From contig CADCIP010000042.1 in the NCBI GenBank assembly GCA_902801485.1, positions 507-34,892 on the forward strand: 34,386 nucleotides of DNA, read 5' to 3'. The translations under genes were made by a program, and so were the position numbers. This DNA is from an uncultured Bacteroidales bacterium. Its GTDB lineage: Bacteria; Bacteroidota; Bacteroidia; Bacteroidales; Bacteroidaceae. This document shows positions 22,250-34,386 of this stretch, piece by piece; position 1 is the first letter of the stretch, and each line of letters starts with the position of its first letter. The notes beneath the pieces are model-generated. The model searched no databases, was not told the origin of the DNA, and saw only the letters and a list, made by a program, of their open reading frames with translations.

Positions 22250-25200
22250 ATGAAAGTAAAAGGTTTTCTTTTATCGTTAGTAATGCTGATAACAGCCAGC
22301 CTTGCCAAAGCCGACTTGCAGCCGGTGAACGGATGGTACGAAATCGGTAATTACGATGAATTGCAGGAGTTCATCATGCTCCTGAGAAACGGTCAGACGG
22401 GAATTTACGGCAAACTGACTGCCGATATCGACATGACCGGAGTGAAGAATTTCATGCCGTTGGCATTTAAGCATGAGGATGCGGGTGTGGATTGTGCGTT
22501 CAGCGGTCAGTTCGACGGGCAGTGCCATGTAATCCGTAACATGAACTTTGAACTGGCCGAGGACCTGACGTACCATCTGGGTTTCTTCGGACACATCAAT
22601 GGCGGTACTGTAATGAACTTGGGCTTCGAGAATGCTCGATTGGTCAGCACAAGTGGTGCTCCTGTGGGTGTACTTGCAGCGTGGGCCGAGAATGCCAACA
22701 TTGTAAACTGCTACACCATGGGCGAGATTGACGTAGAAACGTCTAACGAGTACTGTGGTGGTTTTGTAGGTTATGCAGGCCCGGGTGCCACATTTACCAA
22801 CTGCTTCACTACTGCTCCTTCGTGGGGTGTTGCTACAGGTGATGGCGAACCCAAATTTGTGAACTTTTATGTAGGCGACCAGTTGGATGGTATTGCCGCT
22901 TCTGGTGAGTTATGCTTTGCCTTCAATGGCGACCAAAGCGTAATACGCTTCCGTCAGACCTTGGGCACCGATGCCTATCCTATGTTTGGCGAATCACACA
23001 AGCAGGTTTATGCCGCAGGTGAACTGAATTGTGATGGTACACCCAAGGGGGCTGTAACCTATAGCAATACGCCTAGCGAACTGGTGTTGCCACCTCATAA
23101 TTATGACGAGGACGGCTACTGCGTGAATTGCGGTGTCTCTAACGGTATTATTGCACCAGACGAAGATGGATGGTACAATATCACTCAGCCCGAGGAATTG
23201 CGTTATGTAAGTCGCGAGGTGGTGAACAAGGGTAGTAACAAGGCAAAGATTCGTTTGATGAACGATCTGGATATGAGTGTAATTCCAAACTTCCCACCTA
23301 TTGGTACCTATAATGATAACGGAACCCAGATAGGTTTCCAAGGTCAGTTCGACGGACAGAACCACACCATCAGCAATCTGTCGGTGACTGTGTACGATGG
23401 TGTAGAGGCTGGTCTGTTCAGTCGTGTCAACGGTGGAGGTTACATCAAGAACTTCGGTGTTGTGAATGCCAGCATCAGCAATATGGGCGGTGTACGTGCT
23501 GGTGTGATTGCCGGTGAGATTCATGCATGTACCGTAGATAATGTGTTCAGTGCAGGTGAACTCGTCATCAGTACCGAACATCCTCAGCAGGGTGGTATCT
23601 CTGGCGAGGCAGCCGAGGCTACACTTAATAACTGCTATACACTCTTTGATGTCTTGTCTGTTGGTACCGCACCAAAAGCACAGAATAATTGCTGGTTTGG
23701 TGAGGAAGCCCGTCAGATGGCCTCAAGTGGTGAGCTCTGCTACAAGATGAATCACGAAGGCTTCCAGAATCCTACATGGTACCAGACGCTGGGCGAGGAT
23801 GACTTCCCCGTTCTGGACAATACACATGGCGTGGTTTACAGCACAGGCGAGGATGAGTATGCAAGTGCCGTTACACCCGATGATTTCAGGGCTATGGTGA
23901 ATAGTATCATAGATGCCGAGATAGCAAAGTATCAGGGACTAGTGGCTACAAAGACACTCGTTAACAATTATATAAAGAAACTGAATGCTCTGCGCGGTTC
24001 TTTGCTGGACGACTTTATTGTGGCATATAACGGTATGTCAGGCTTGCGCCTTGCTATCAGCGACTCGGAAAAAGCCTATGCAGCCTATGTCTCAAAGGCT
24101 GAGAGCGTAAAGGAATTCCTTGACCAGAACCAAGGTCTGGAGGGAGACGATGTGGATCTGCTGGTGGAATACTTGGAAGAGGAAACCGAACCTAACAATC
24201 AGTTCCCCAATGGAACCTATGTCTATATCATGAATAACATGACTCTGCTGGCCGACGAGCTCTCCGACGAGACAGCCAATCTGCAGGCAATGTATGAGCG
24301 TGCCATCGCCAGAGGCTATGGTGCAGGAGATGATATTTCTACCCTACTTGTTAATGCCGACTTCTCCGACCAGACCCATGGATGGACTTTCAATATGGGT
24401 AGTCAGACCGGTTGGTGGAACAATCTTCAGGGAACAGTTAATAATATCGCCAACTCAGCTACTATGGACCTGAGTCAGACAGTAACAGGCCTGAAGAATG
24501 GTCTCTATGAGGTACGTATCAACTGTTATACAGAGTTCTCCGGAGGTACTGCCAGCAGTGAAGCAACCTATAACTATATGGGCTTTATCTATGCCAATGA
24601 CTACAGGAACTACGTGAAGACACAGCTCTCTAATCTGCAGTCAGAAGAGGTAAAGGAGCAATATCCCTCAGACTTTGCTGAGAGACTTGATATCTATGGC
24701 GAACTAATGGGTTACGCCCCCAGTTCTATTCAGGGTGTGGCCTACGCATTCCAGGAAGGGTATTATGATAATCGTATCCTGGCCAACGTGACAGACGGAA
24801 CCCTAACAGTGGGTATTTCCAACTTGGGCGTAGAGGGAAAAGGATGTGCTTCCTACTATGCCAATGCCAAACTCATCTACCTTGGTTCTATGGAAAATGC
24901 CGAAAGCGGTGTGGACGAAGTGCTCAGTGCCGTGCTGGAAAATGCCAAGCATGTGACAGAAGACTACCAGCCCTCTTTCGATGCTTATGCCGAGGCTCCA
25001 AATTACCAGGCCAAATTGAACGAACAGCTTAAGGGACTGGTAGCACAGGCAGAAGCTGCTACCACTGTACAGGAGAAGTGCGACCTGATTAAGGCTATTG
25101 GTAATGTGTTCAAGGCTATCTATGAGAGTAAGAGCAAATATCTGGAGTTGACCGAAGTTTTCAGTGATATTTCCGATGCATATTATGAGCAGAACTGTAC

Positions 25201-27840
25201 ACGTGAACAGGAAGCTTATATGCAGGATATGGTAGATCAGATGGTTGACATATACCAGAGCGGCAGTGCTACGGACGAAGAGGTTCAGCAGTGGATTGAC
25301 AAAGTGAAGCAAGACCCCTTCTACCTGCTTACCTATGGCGAGGAGCCTGTACAAACAGACGGCGTATTCCAGCTTTCTACACCGGCTAACCTGGTATGGT
25401 TCTCTTATTATATAAATAATGTGGCAAAGAAGGCCCGCGTGAAGGCCGTTCTTACAAACGACATCGATATGTCTTCACTCTCTAACTTCGTACCTATCGG
25501 AACCTATATCCAGGGCGTAAACGAGAATGAATTTGTCGGTGAGTTCGACGGTCAGGGGCACGTTATCCGTAACCTCAGTGTGGATGTTTACGACGGACGT
25601 GAGGCTGGTTTCTTCGGACGTGCCTTGGATGCAACAATCAGGAACGTAGGTATTGTAAATGCCAAGATTGTAAATTCTGCTAGTTTCCGTGCCGGCGTAT
25701 TGGGCGGTGAGATTCACAGGGCAAACGTGATTAACTGCTATGTTACAGGTGATCTTCTGATAGAAACCGATCATGACCAGCATGCGGGTATTGCCGGAGA
25801 ATGTGCCTCAACTGCCGTACGCAACTGTTGGACTTCCTATCCCGAACTGACCAATGCTGCCAGCATAGAAGAGAACTGTTTCTATGGCGAAGAGGCCGAG
25901 GCCATCATGGCAACCGGTGAAATGGCATTCCGCCTGAACGGTGACCAGAGTCAGATCTCATGGTACCAGACCATCGGAGAGGATGCCTATCCCGTATTGG
26001 ATCAGACACATGGTGTAGTCTATCTGAAGGGCGAAGTGGACTGCGGTGGCAATAGTGTAGGTGATGTGACTTATACCAACGAGAAGCAGGATGTAGTATT
26101 GCCCGAACATCAGTACAACGAGGATGGTATCTGCATCGTCTGCGGTGCTGATGGCGGTAAGTGTGCTCCTGCCGAGGACGGTTACTTCCATCTGACCAAT
26201 GCATACCAGTTACGTTATTTCGCGAACTATGTCAATGGTGTGGACGAGAATGCCAAGGCACGTCTTGAAAACGATATAGACATGAGTGTAATAGAGAACT
26301 TCCCCATGTTGGGACGTTATTCAGACTACCTGCCCAATTCACGTGTATTCCGTGGCGAGTTCGACGGACAGGGTCACGTTATCCGCAACCTGAAGGTAAC
26401 GGTGGACGACCGCTGGGAGGCCGGATTCTGCAGCCGTAGCTCTGGTGCTACAATCTGTAACCTACCATCACTAATACACATTCCGATGGCGTGCGTGCTG
26501 GTATTCTGGGCGGTGAGTTGCATTTGACCAATGTCTATAACTGCTGGACATGCGGTGACCTGGAGATTAATACCACCCATAGTCAGAAGGGCGGTTTCGG
26601 TGGCGAGGCAGCAGGTGCCAACTTCTACGGGTGCTGGACCACTTACAAGAATATCGGTGCTATGGCTACTCCCTACAATTCCTATGCCGGTGACGAGGTT
26701 GCTGCAACCATCGGTACTGGAGAACTCTGCTACAACCTGAATGCCGGAAAAGTAGTTTCTCCCGCATGGCGCCAGACACTGGGAGAGGATGCGCATCCTG
26801 TTCTTGATTCTTCGCACAAGGTGGTATTCCTTGACGAGGACGGTATCTATACCAACGGTAACAGCAAGCTCCCCGAGCAGAAGGGTACCCAGGACGATCC
26901 GTTCGTCATCATGAGTGTCAACGACCTGCTTTCTCTTAACGACTATCTCTCTGCAGACCAAATCAACTTTGTACAACTGGGTGTAGATTTGGATATGGCT
27001 AAGGTTTCGGGATGGGAACCCATCTGCAATAATACTGTGTTTGCCATCGACTTCGACGGACAGGGGCACACCATCAGTAATCTCACTTGCAATGCAGCTT
27101 CTTCTTATAACAGCTTCTTTGGTGTGCTGAACGGTAACCTTCGCAACATCGGCTTCGAGAATATGACGGTAGCCGACGGTGACCGCACGGGTATGATTGC
27201 AGCAAAGGTAGGCTTCGAGGACAACCGTATGGAGTCTGTAATAGAACATGTATATGTAAACGGAACCCTTACCTGTGCCGGTGCATACGGCGGTGGTATG
27301 TTCGGTAAGATTGACGGACACACTATCATCAAGAACTGCTATGCTAATGTGGCTATCAACTCTACTGCCACTTATACAGGCGGTATTGTGGGTCAGGTTG
27401 GCGGTCTGCTATTGATGGAGAATGTCTATGCAGCCGGTTCCTCTACCCGTGGCGGCGGTATTGTAGGCGGTGGTCAGACCAGCGAAACACCTGCTTCTAC
27501 ATACAAGAATGTGGCTGTATGGAACAATGATTACGAAATCTTTGGTCGCACCGTTCGCGGAGATGTAAAGCAGGGTGTTATTTTCTACGACAGCACCAAC
27601 TTCTCAGATATGCAGAAAGCCGTTGTGGCATGGGATGCGTCTGTATGGTCGTGCGACATGGAGGAAGGCAGCTATCCCGTACTCGTAGGCTCTGCCAATA
27701 CACCGGATGCCATCGAGGACGTTAACGTCAGCGAGAACGGGAACGTACGAGATATCTATGACCTCACTGGCCGCAAGGTCAATTCTCAGTTGAAGAAGGG
27801 AATCTATATTGTAGGAGGAAAGAAAATTCTTTTCAGATAA
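22250..27840 (+). pseudogene. Giant GLUG-repeat surface protein with T9SS tail, split by a frameshift near 26465
   Basis: The first frame (22250-26527, 1425 residues) has a signal peptide. Two GLUG blocks follow, each with the order FDGQ-H-I-N, RAGVLGGE, GEA, NCYT, GELCYKLN and WYQTLGEDAYPVLD. A helical region comes next, then a galactose-binding-like module at about 700-880, more helices, a third GLUG block, and the start of a fourth. After NATIC-N-L near 26462 the frame breaks. The missing sequence resumes in another frame (TITNTHSDGVRAGILGGE, continuing to 27840) with further GLUG repeats. It ends in a T9SS tail (IYDLTGRKVNSQLKKG through KKILFR). Alignment with sister repeats suggests that a 16-22 bp deletion removed the GLUG core. 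As it stands, the first half lacks the sorting tail and the second lacks a signal peptide. Confidence 0.8.
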
Positions 27841-27868
27841 CAAAGGCTGGCCCTGTTTTTTTCAGGGA

Positions 27869-27903
27869 ATATCCCGAGTGGCGTATGCTGCTCGGGATAT
27901 TTT
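27869..27903 (+). terminator. Terminator after the split GLUG gene
   Basis: A perfect 10-bp stem, ATATCCCGAG (27869-27878) and CTCGGGATAT (27891-27900), with a 12-nt loop, is followed by TTT. It is probably partial, as the next gene starts only 26 bp later on the same strand. Confidence 0.65.
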
Positions 27904-27928
27904 AAAGACAAAATAAGAAAAAACTGCT

Positions 27929-30826
<2,898 letters not shown>

Positions 30827-30971
30827 CATCAACGAGGGCAGTTAAAGTATATGGGGGCGGTGTCATAATCTTATATAATTAAGTCATTTTCTAACCATAA
30901 TAAACATATATACAAGCTATTTTTGCTTTGGAATTTAATAAACAAGTTATACGAACTTAACTATTTACTTT
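30827..30971 (+). promoter_or_regulatory. Intergenic region with -7 box before the second GLUG gene
   Basis: TATTTTTG at 30918-30925 fits the -7 box and leaves a leader of about 40 nt to ATG 30972. No TTTG is found at the 20-nt position. Confidence 0.5.
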
Positions 30972-33900
30972 ATGAAAAAACTTTGTACTTTCCTGCTCGC
31001 AGCTTCCTTTTGCTTAGGCAGTGCAGCTATTGATCAGGACGGAGAGTGGTATCTGATTCGTACCTCTCAGGACCTGGTGGATTATTCAAACATTGTGAAC
31101 AATGAAAACAATCACGCTAAGGCTCGTCTGATGAACGACATAGACATGTCCGGTGTCGAGAACTTTACGCCCATCGGCCTCTTTGCCGATAACGACGGTG
31201 CACAGACAACTTTCCAGGGCGAGTTCAACGGAAACGGCTTCGTGGTAAAGAACATGACCGTTAAAATCGAGAATTACGAGGTGGGAATGTTCTCACGTAT
31301 TCAGGGTGGCAGTGTGTACAACCTTGGTGTTGTGAACTCTCATTTTGAAAGTACCGACGGTAAGCGTGCCGGTGCCCTTGGCGGAGAGATCCTGTTTATT
31401 ACAGTTTCCGGTTGCTTTGGCGTGAACAACGAGATTGTTACAACAAGTGACCAGAAAGGCGGATTGGCCGGTGAGGCTGCCGGAGATACACGCTTCAGCC
31501 GTTGCTATACCGACTATTCTGTTCTGTCCGGCAACTTGGGCCTGTTGATTGACAACTCGAAACAGGATGTCCCGGTCGAAGACATTATGAGCGGTAAACT
31601 ATGCTTCGAGATGAATAACTTCCATACCTATACTCCTCTTTGGCGTCAGGACCTGAAGAATAACGGCTATCCTGTAGTCAGCTCAAATGCGCCTCAGGTT
31701 ACAAAGCTGCTGGAAAGCGACACCTATACCAACGAGCATAACTTTGTGGACGGTGTTTGCCGCGAGTGTGTGGATTTCTTCTATCAGGAAGACTATATGA
31801 CTCCTGCTGCTGACGGCTACTTCCATATTTCCACTCCCGAGCAACTGATGTGGTTCAGTGTCTATGCCTGTCACTTCCACCAGGGCGCTAAGGCCAAACT
31901 GACAGCCGACATAGATATGAGTGGCATTAAGGACTTTTATGGCATAGGTCTGTACGAAGACGGCGGCGAGAATTATGTCTATGCCGGTACATTCGACGGT
32001 CAGGGACACGTTGTCAGCAACCTTACAGTTTACCGGGACAACAAGATAGAGACCGGTTTCTTTGGCAGGGCCTCAGGAGCAAATATCTCAAATATTGGTT
32101 TTATGGGTGATATCACCATCACCAATACGCAGGGCATCCGTGCCGGTGTACTTGGCGGCGAATTGGAAAGATGCACCATCAACAATGTCTTTGTCCGTGC
32201 CAATTCTATTACCTATAACACTACCAACGCACAGAAAGGTCCTTTTGGAGGAGAGGCTTCAAACAGTACTTTCACCGGTTGCTATACTACGGAGTCCACT
32301 TTTGTCGGAGGACTGGGTGCTTTCAATAAGTGCTTTAATAATGCTGAAGGCTATGTTGATGCAAATGCTGCTACTGGTAAGCTATGTGCCGAGTTGGGGA
32401 CAGGCTGGTATCAGAATATCGACAATGGTCAGCCCGTTGATGAATGGCCTACACTCAATGCCACTCACGCTCCCGTATTCCCCTCCTGCGATGGTTTGAG
32501 CTTCTCTAATACCAGTGGTCATAACTACCTGAATGGTATCTGTCAGAACGAGGGCTGCCTGAATATCTACGAAGAGCCCGGACGTGATGATGAACTCGAT
32601 GCCTTTACCATTGGCAACCTAGGCCAGTTGATTCGCTTCTCTCAGATTGTCAATACACAGAATCAGAATGCTAACGGTTCTCTGGTTGGTGACATCGATA
32701 TGGAGTTTAGCGACAAGTTTTCTCCTATTGGCCTGAACAATGATGCAGATAAATCAACTCCTTTCAGGGGCAGATTCTATGGTAACAACCATGTGATTCG
32801 CAATATTTATGTGAAGACCGACTGCGAGGGAGGACTCTTCTCTCGCCTGATTGGAGGGTACATCGAAAACTTGGGCATTGAGAACGGACACATAGAGAGT
32901 ACCGCCAATCTGCGCTGCGGTGCTATTGTAGGTGAACATCACGCCAATGCCTGGCTCAAAAATTGCTTCGCCCGCGGTAACTTCGAATTTGTAACTGCTC
33001 ACGAACAGAAGGGCGGACTCTGCGGTGAGGCAGCAACAGGCTTCTTCGAGAACTGCTACACCACTTTGCCTGTCATTTCCTGTGCCTATCCCGGTGACGG
33101 TAGGGCAGACAACTGCTACGAGGGTGTGACAGCAGAGCTGGCAGCCAGCGGAGAACTTTGCTATAAGTTGGGTGCAGCTTTCCGTCAGAATATAGGCGAG
33201 GATGCTTACCCCGAACTCGACCAGACTCATGGTATCGTGAAGGTGATTTCCGAAGCAGGCTATGCTACGATGTACATTCCCGAGGCTGTAGATGCTCCCG
33301 AAGGTGTCGAGGTTTATACAGGTAGTATCTATAACGACAAACTGGCACTGAATGCCGTAGAAGGTTCTGTTCCCGCTTGGGAGCCAGTTGTGCTGAAGGG
33401 TGCTGCCGGTTTCTATAGCTTCAAGCCCGCTGCAGGTGCAGAGAAGAGCGTGACTGTGGACTTCTCCGCTATGGGCTTTGAAAATACACAGGAACTTTCC
33501 GGTACTATTACAGTGGATGATTTGGACATCAACTTCGACCTCGGCGAGGGAGTTACCACTCCTAAGTACTACAATTCGGGTACAGCAGCACGCATCTATG
33601 GCGGCAACGTTCTTTCAGTCTATGCTTTAGATCAACCTATCACCAAGATTGAATTTAACTTTGGCAAGAGCAATGCTCCAACCAGCAGCGATGCAGTATT
33701 CAACAGCGGTGAGTTCGACTTTGAGACCTACACATGGACTGGCAATGCCGAGACAGTGACTCTGACCCGCAATGCAGCCGGTGGTCACTATCGCTTGGTA
33801 AGCATGATTGTTACCTATGTAAGTACACCTGCCAATATCGAGGGCAACGACCTCTTGGGTGCTGCAGAAGACATCGAGGCTGCCGGTAAGTATGTTCTGG

Positions 33901-34178
33901 CTCAGCCCGAAGGCAAGCCCGTAGGCTTCTATCTGGCAGACAAGGGTACCATCAAGGAAGGCAAGGCTTACTTGGAAGGTGCTGCTGGTGTGAAGGCCTT
34001 CTATCCCTTCGAAGAAGAAGGTGAGACCGGCATTGAAAGCCTCACCCCAACCCTCTCCGAAGGCGAAGGAGTTGTTTACGACCTCGCTGGCCGCAAGGTT
34101 AATTCTCAATTCTCAATTTTCAATTCTCAATTAAAGAACGGTATCTTCATTATTGATGGTAAGAAAGTGCTGAGATAA
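30972..34178 (+). CDS. GLUG-repeat surface protein with T9SS tail
   Basis: A 1068-residue protein with signal peptide KKLCTFLLAASFCLGSAA. Three GLUG blocks follow (about 20-250, 275-515, 535-755). Each contains DIDMSG/DIDMEF, FDGQGH-V or its variants, a RAG-x-LGGE or RCGAIVGE element, GEA and NCYT/GCYT. Two H-N-(F/Y)-x-x-G-x-C linkers join the blocks. From about 755 comes a beta-rich module (SEAGYATMYIPEAVDAPEGVE onwards), then another to about 1000. It ends with a T9SS tail, VYDLAGRKVNSQ through IDGKKVLR. GLUG repeats are beta-solenoid-like units found in surface adhesins and proteases; no protease motif is present. The tail is lengthened by heptamers at 34101-34128. It is the intact counterpart of the split gene at 22250. 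Confidence 0.85.
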   Translation: MKKLCTFLLAASFCLGSAAIDQDGEWYLIRTSQDLVDYSNIVNNENNHAKARLMNDIDMSGVENFTPIGLFADNDGAQTTFQGEFNGNGFVVKNMTVKIENYEVGMFSRIQGGSVYNLGVVNSHFESTDGKRAGALGGEILFITVSGCFGVNNEIVTTSDQKGGLAGEAAGDTRFSRCYTDYSVLSGNLGLLIDNSKQDVPVEDIMSGKLCFEMNNFHTYTPLWRQDLKNNGYPVVSSNAPQVTKLLESDTYTNEHNFVDGVCRECVDFFYQEDYMTPAADGYFHISTPEQLMWFSVYACHFHQGAKAKLTADIDMSGIKDFYGIGLYEDGGENYVYAGTFDGQGHVVSNLTVYRDNKIETGFFGRASGANISNIGFMGDITITNTQGIRAGVLGGELERCTINNVFVRANSITYNTTNAQKGPFGGEASNSTFTGCYTTESTFVGGLGAFNKCFNNAEGYVDANAATGKLCAELGTGWYQNIDNGQPVDEWPTLNATHAPVFPSCDGLSFSNTSGHNYLNGICQNEGCLNIYEEPGRDDELDAFTIGNLGQLIRFSQIVNTQNQNANGSLVGDIDMEFSDKFSPIGLNNDADKSTPFRGRFYGNNHVIRNIYVKTDCEGGLFSRLIGGYIENLGIENGHIESTANLRCGAIVGEHHANAWLKNCFARGNFEFVTAHEQKGGLCGEAATGFFENCYTTLPVISCAYPGDGRADNCYEGVTAELAASGELCYKLGAAFRQNIGEDAYPELDQTHGIVKVISEAGYATMYIPEAVDAPEGVEVYTGSIYNDKLALNAVEGSVPAWEPVVLKGAAGFYSFKPAAGAEKSVTVDFSAMGFENTQELSGTITVDDLDINFDLGEGVTTPKYYNSGTAARIYGGNVLSVYALDQPITKIEFNFGKSNAPTSSDAVFNSGEFDFETYTWTGNAETVTLTRNAAGGHYRLVSMIVTYVSTPANIEGNDLLGAAEDIEAAGKYVLAQPEGKPVGFYLADKGTIKEGKAYLEGAAGVKAFYPFEEEGETGIESLTPTLSEGEGVVYDLAGRKVNSQFSIFNSQLKNGIFIIDGKKVLR
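34101..34128. repeat. Heptanucleotide array in the T9SS tail of the second GLUG protein
   Basis: Four 7-mers: AATTCTC, AATTCTC, AATTTTC, AATTCTC. It has the same position and the same unit number as the array in the CotH gene, with the seed AATTCTC coding for the conserved N-S-Q of the tail. Confidence 0.85.
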
Positions 34179-34181
34179 AGA

Positions 34182-34386
34182 GCCCCTCTCCAACCCCTAA
34201 CCCCTAATCCCTCCGTCGCGAGTGAGGACTCGCTCCCCTTTGTGGGGCCGGAACCACATTCAGTGGTTCCTCTAAAGGCCCCAGTCGCCCCAAATGGGAG
34301 GCGGGGAAAGTTGGAGAATAATTGTACAATAATACTAACATAAACTGTCATACCCCTGTTTACAGTTCCCTCCCATTTGGGGGAGG
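34182..34386. repeat. Structured dispersed repeat, copy B (cut by window end)
   Basis: Starts 3 bp after the stop codon of the GLUG gene and follows copy A from GCCCCTCTCC onward. Hairpins: GCGAGT/ACTCGC (34218-34233), GGAACCAC/GTGGTTCC (34250-34270), and AACTGT/ACAGTT (34343-34367). The last lies inside a 14-bp inverted repeat (34288-34301 with 34369-34382). The second and third stems differ in sequence from copy A but remain fully paired. Confidence 0.85.

Noticed and set aside
26374-27321. Minus-strand 315-codon frame inside the GLUG gene
   Set aside because: Antisense of repeat-rich coding sequence, with no signal or motif.
26491-27840. Second GLUG frame as a separate gene
   Set aside because: It has no start signal or signal peptide, begins in mid-repeat and continues the repeat pattern of the upstream frame.

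Overview
This window looks like chromosomal DNA of a Bacteroidales bacterium, most likely a Prevotella-type member of the Prevotellaceae. The assignment rests on several features. Promoters have the form TTTG-N20-TAnnTTTG in front of two tRNA loci and ribF. Four proteins end in type IX secretion (T9SS) C-terminal sorting tails. The genes include GH92 and GH76 glycosidases, a fasciclin-type lipoprotein, GLUG-repeat surface proteins and a CotH kinase. No database search was possible, so genus and species are not claimed.

Layout. (1) 1-3595: the end of an AAA ATPase/DUF4143 protein, then a 946-residue primase-helicase of the TOTE conflict type. Both lie on the 3' side of a tRNA-CAU gene (3872-3945, minus). 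(2) 4069-6125: housekeeping pair ribF and a THUMP-like methyltransferase, overlapping by 4 bp. (3) 6220-12410: a glycan-degradation operon made of a Tat-exported Gfo/Idh/MocA oxidoreductase, a DUF1080 (3-keto-disaccharide hydrolase-type) protein, a GH92 alpha-mannosidase and a GH76-type endo-alpha-1,6-mannanase. A structured dispersed repeat sits between the first two genes. A PfkB sugar/nucleoside kinase converges on this operon. (4) 13530-15084: two identical tRNA-Asn genes, about 690 bp without genes but with two sets of helically phased short repeats, then an orphan vsr endonuclease carrying a heptanucleotide-repeat insertion. (5) 15143-18458: a lipoprotein of unknown function, remnants of a secreted protein, a carboxypeptidase-regulatory-like domain protein, and a small heat-shock protein. 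(6) 18888-21912: a fasciclin-domain lipoprotein convergent with an AraC-family regulator. (7) 22250-34178: a surface cluster with a giant GLUG-repeat protein broken by a frameshift, a secreted CotH-kinase/lamin-tail protein, and a second GLUG-repeat protein. All three end in near-identical T9SS tails. A second copy of the dispersed repeat closes the window.

How the parts may work together. The mannan cluster pairs conventional mannosidases with a possible oxidative route for breaking glycosidic bonds. The surface cluster suggests T9SS-delivered GLUG proteins that could be phosphorylated by a co-exported CotH kinase. The two DNA-processing genes (primase-helicase and Vsr) each sit on the 3' side of a tRNA gene, as expected for insertion hot spots. 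The features I would look at first are: a dispersed repeat whose hairpins covary between its two copies; an array of eight GTTACCTGT boxes at 11-bp phasing; and six heptanucleotide arrays, three of which appear to add 21 or 42 in-frame bases to coding sequences.
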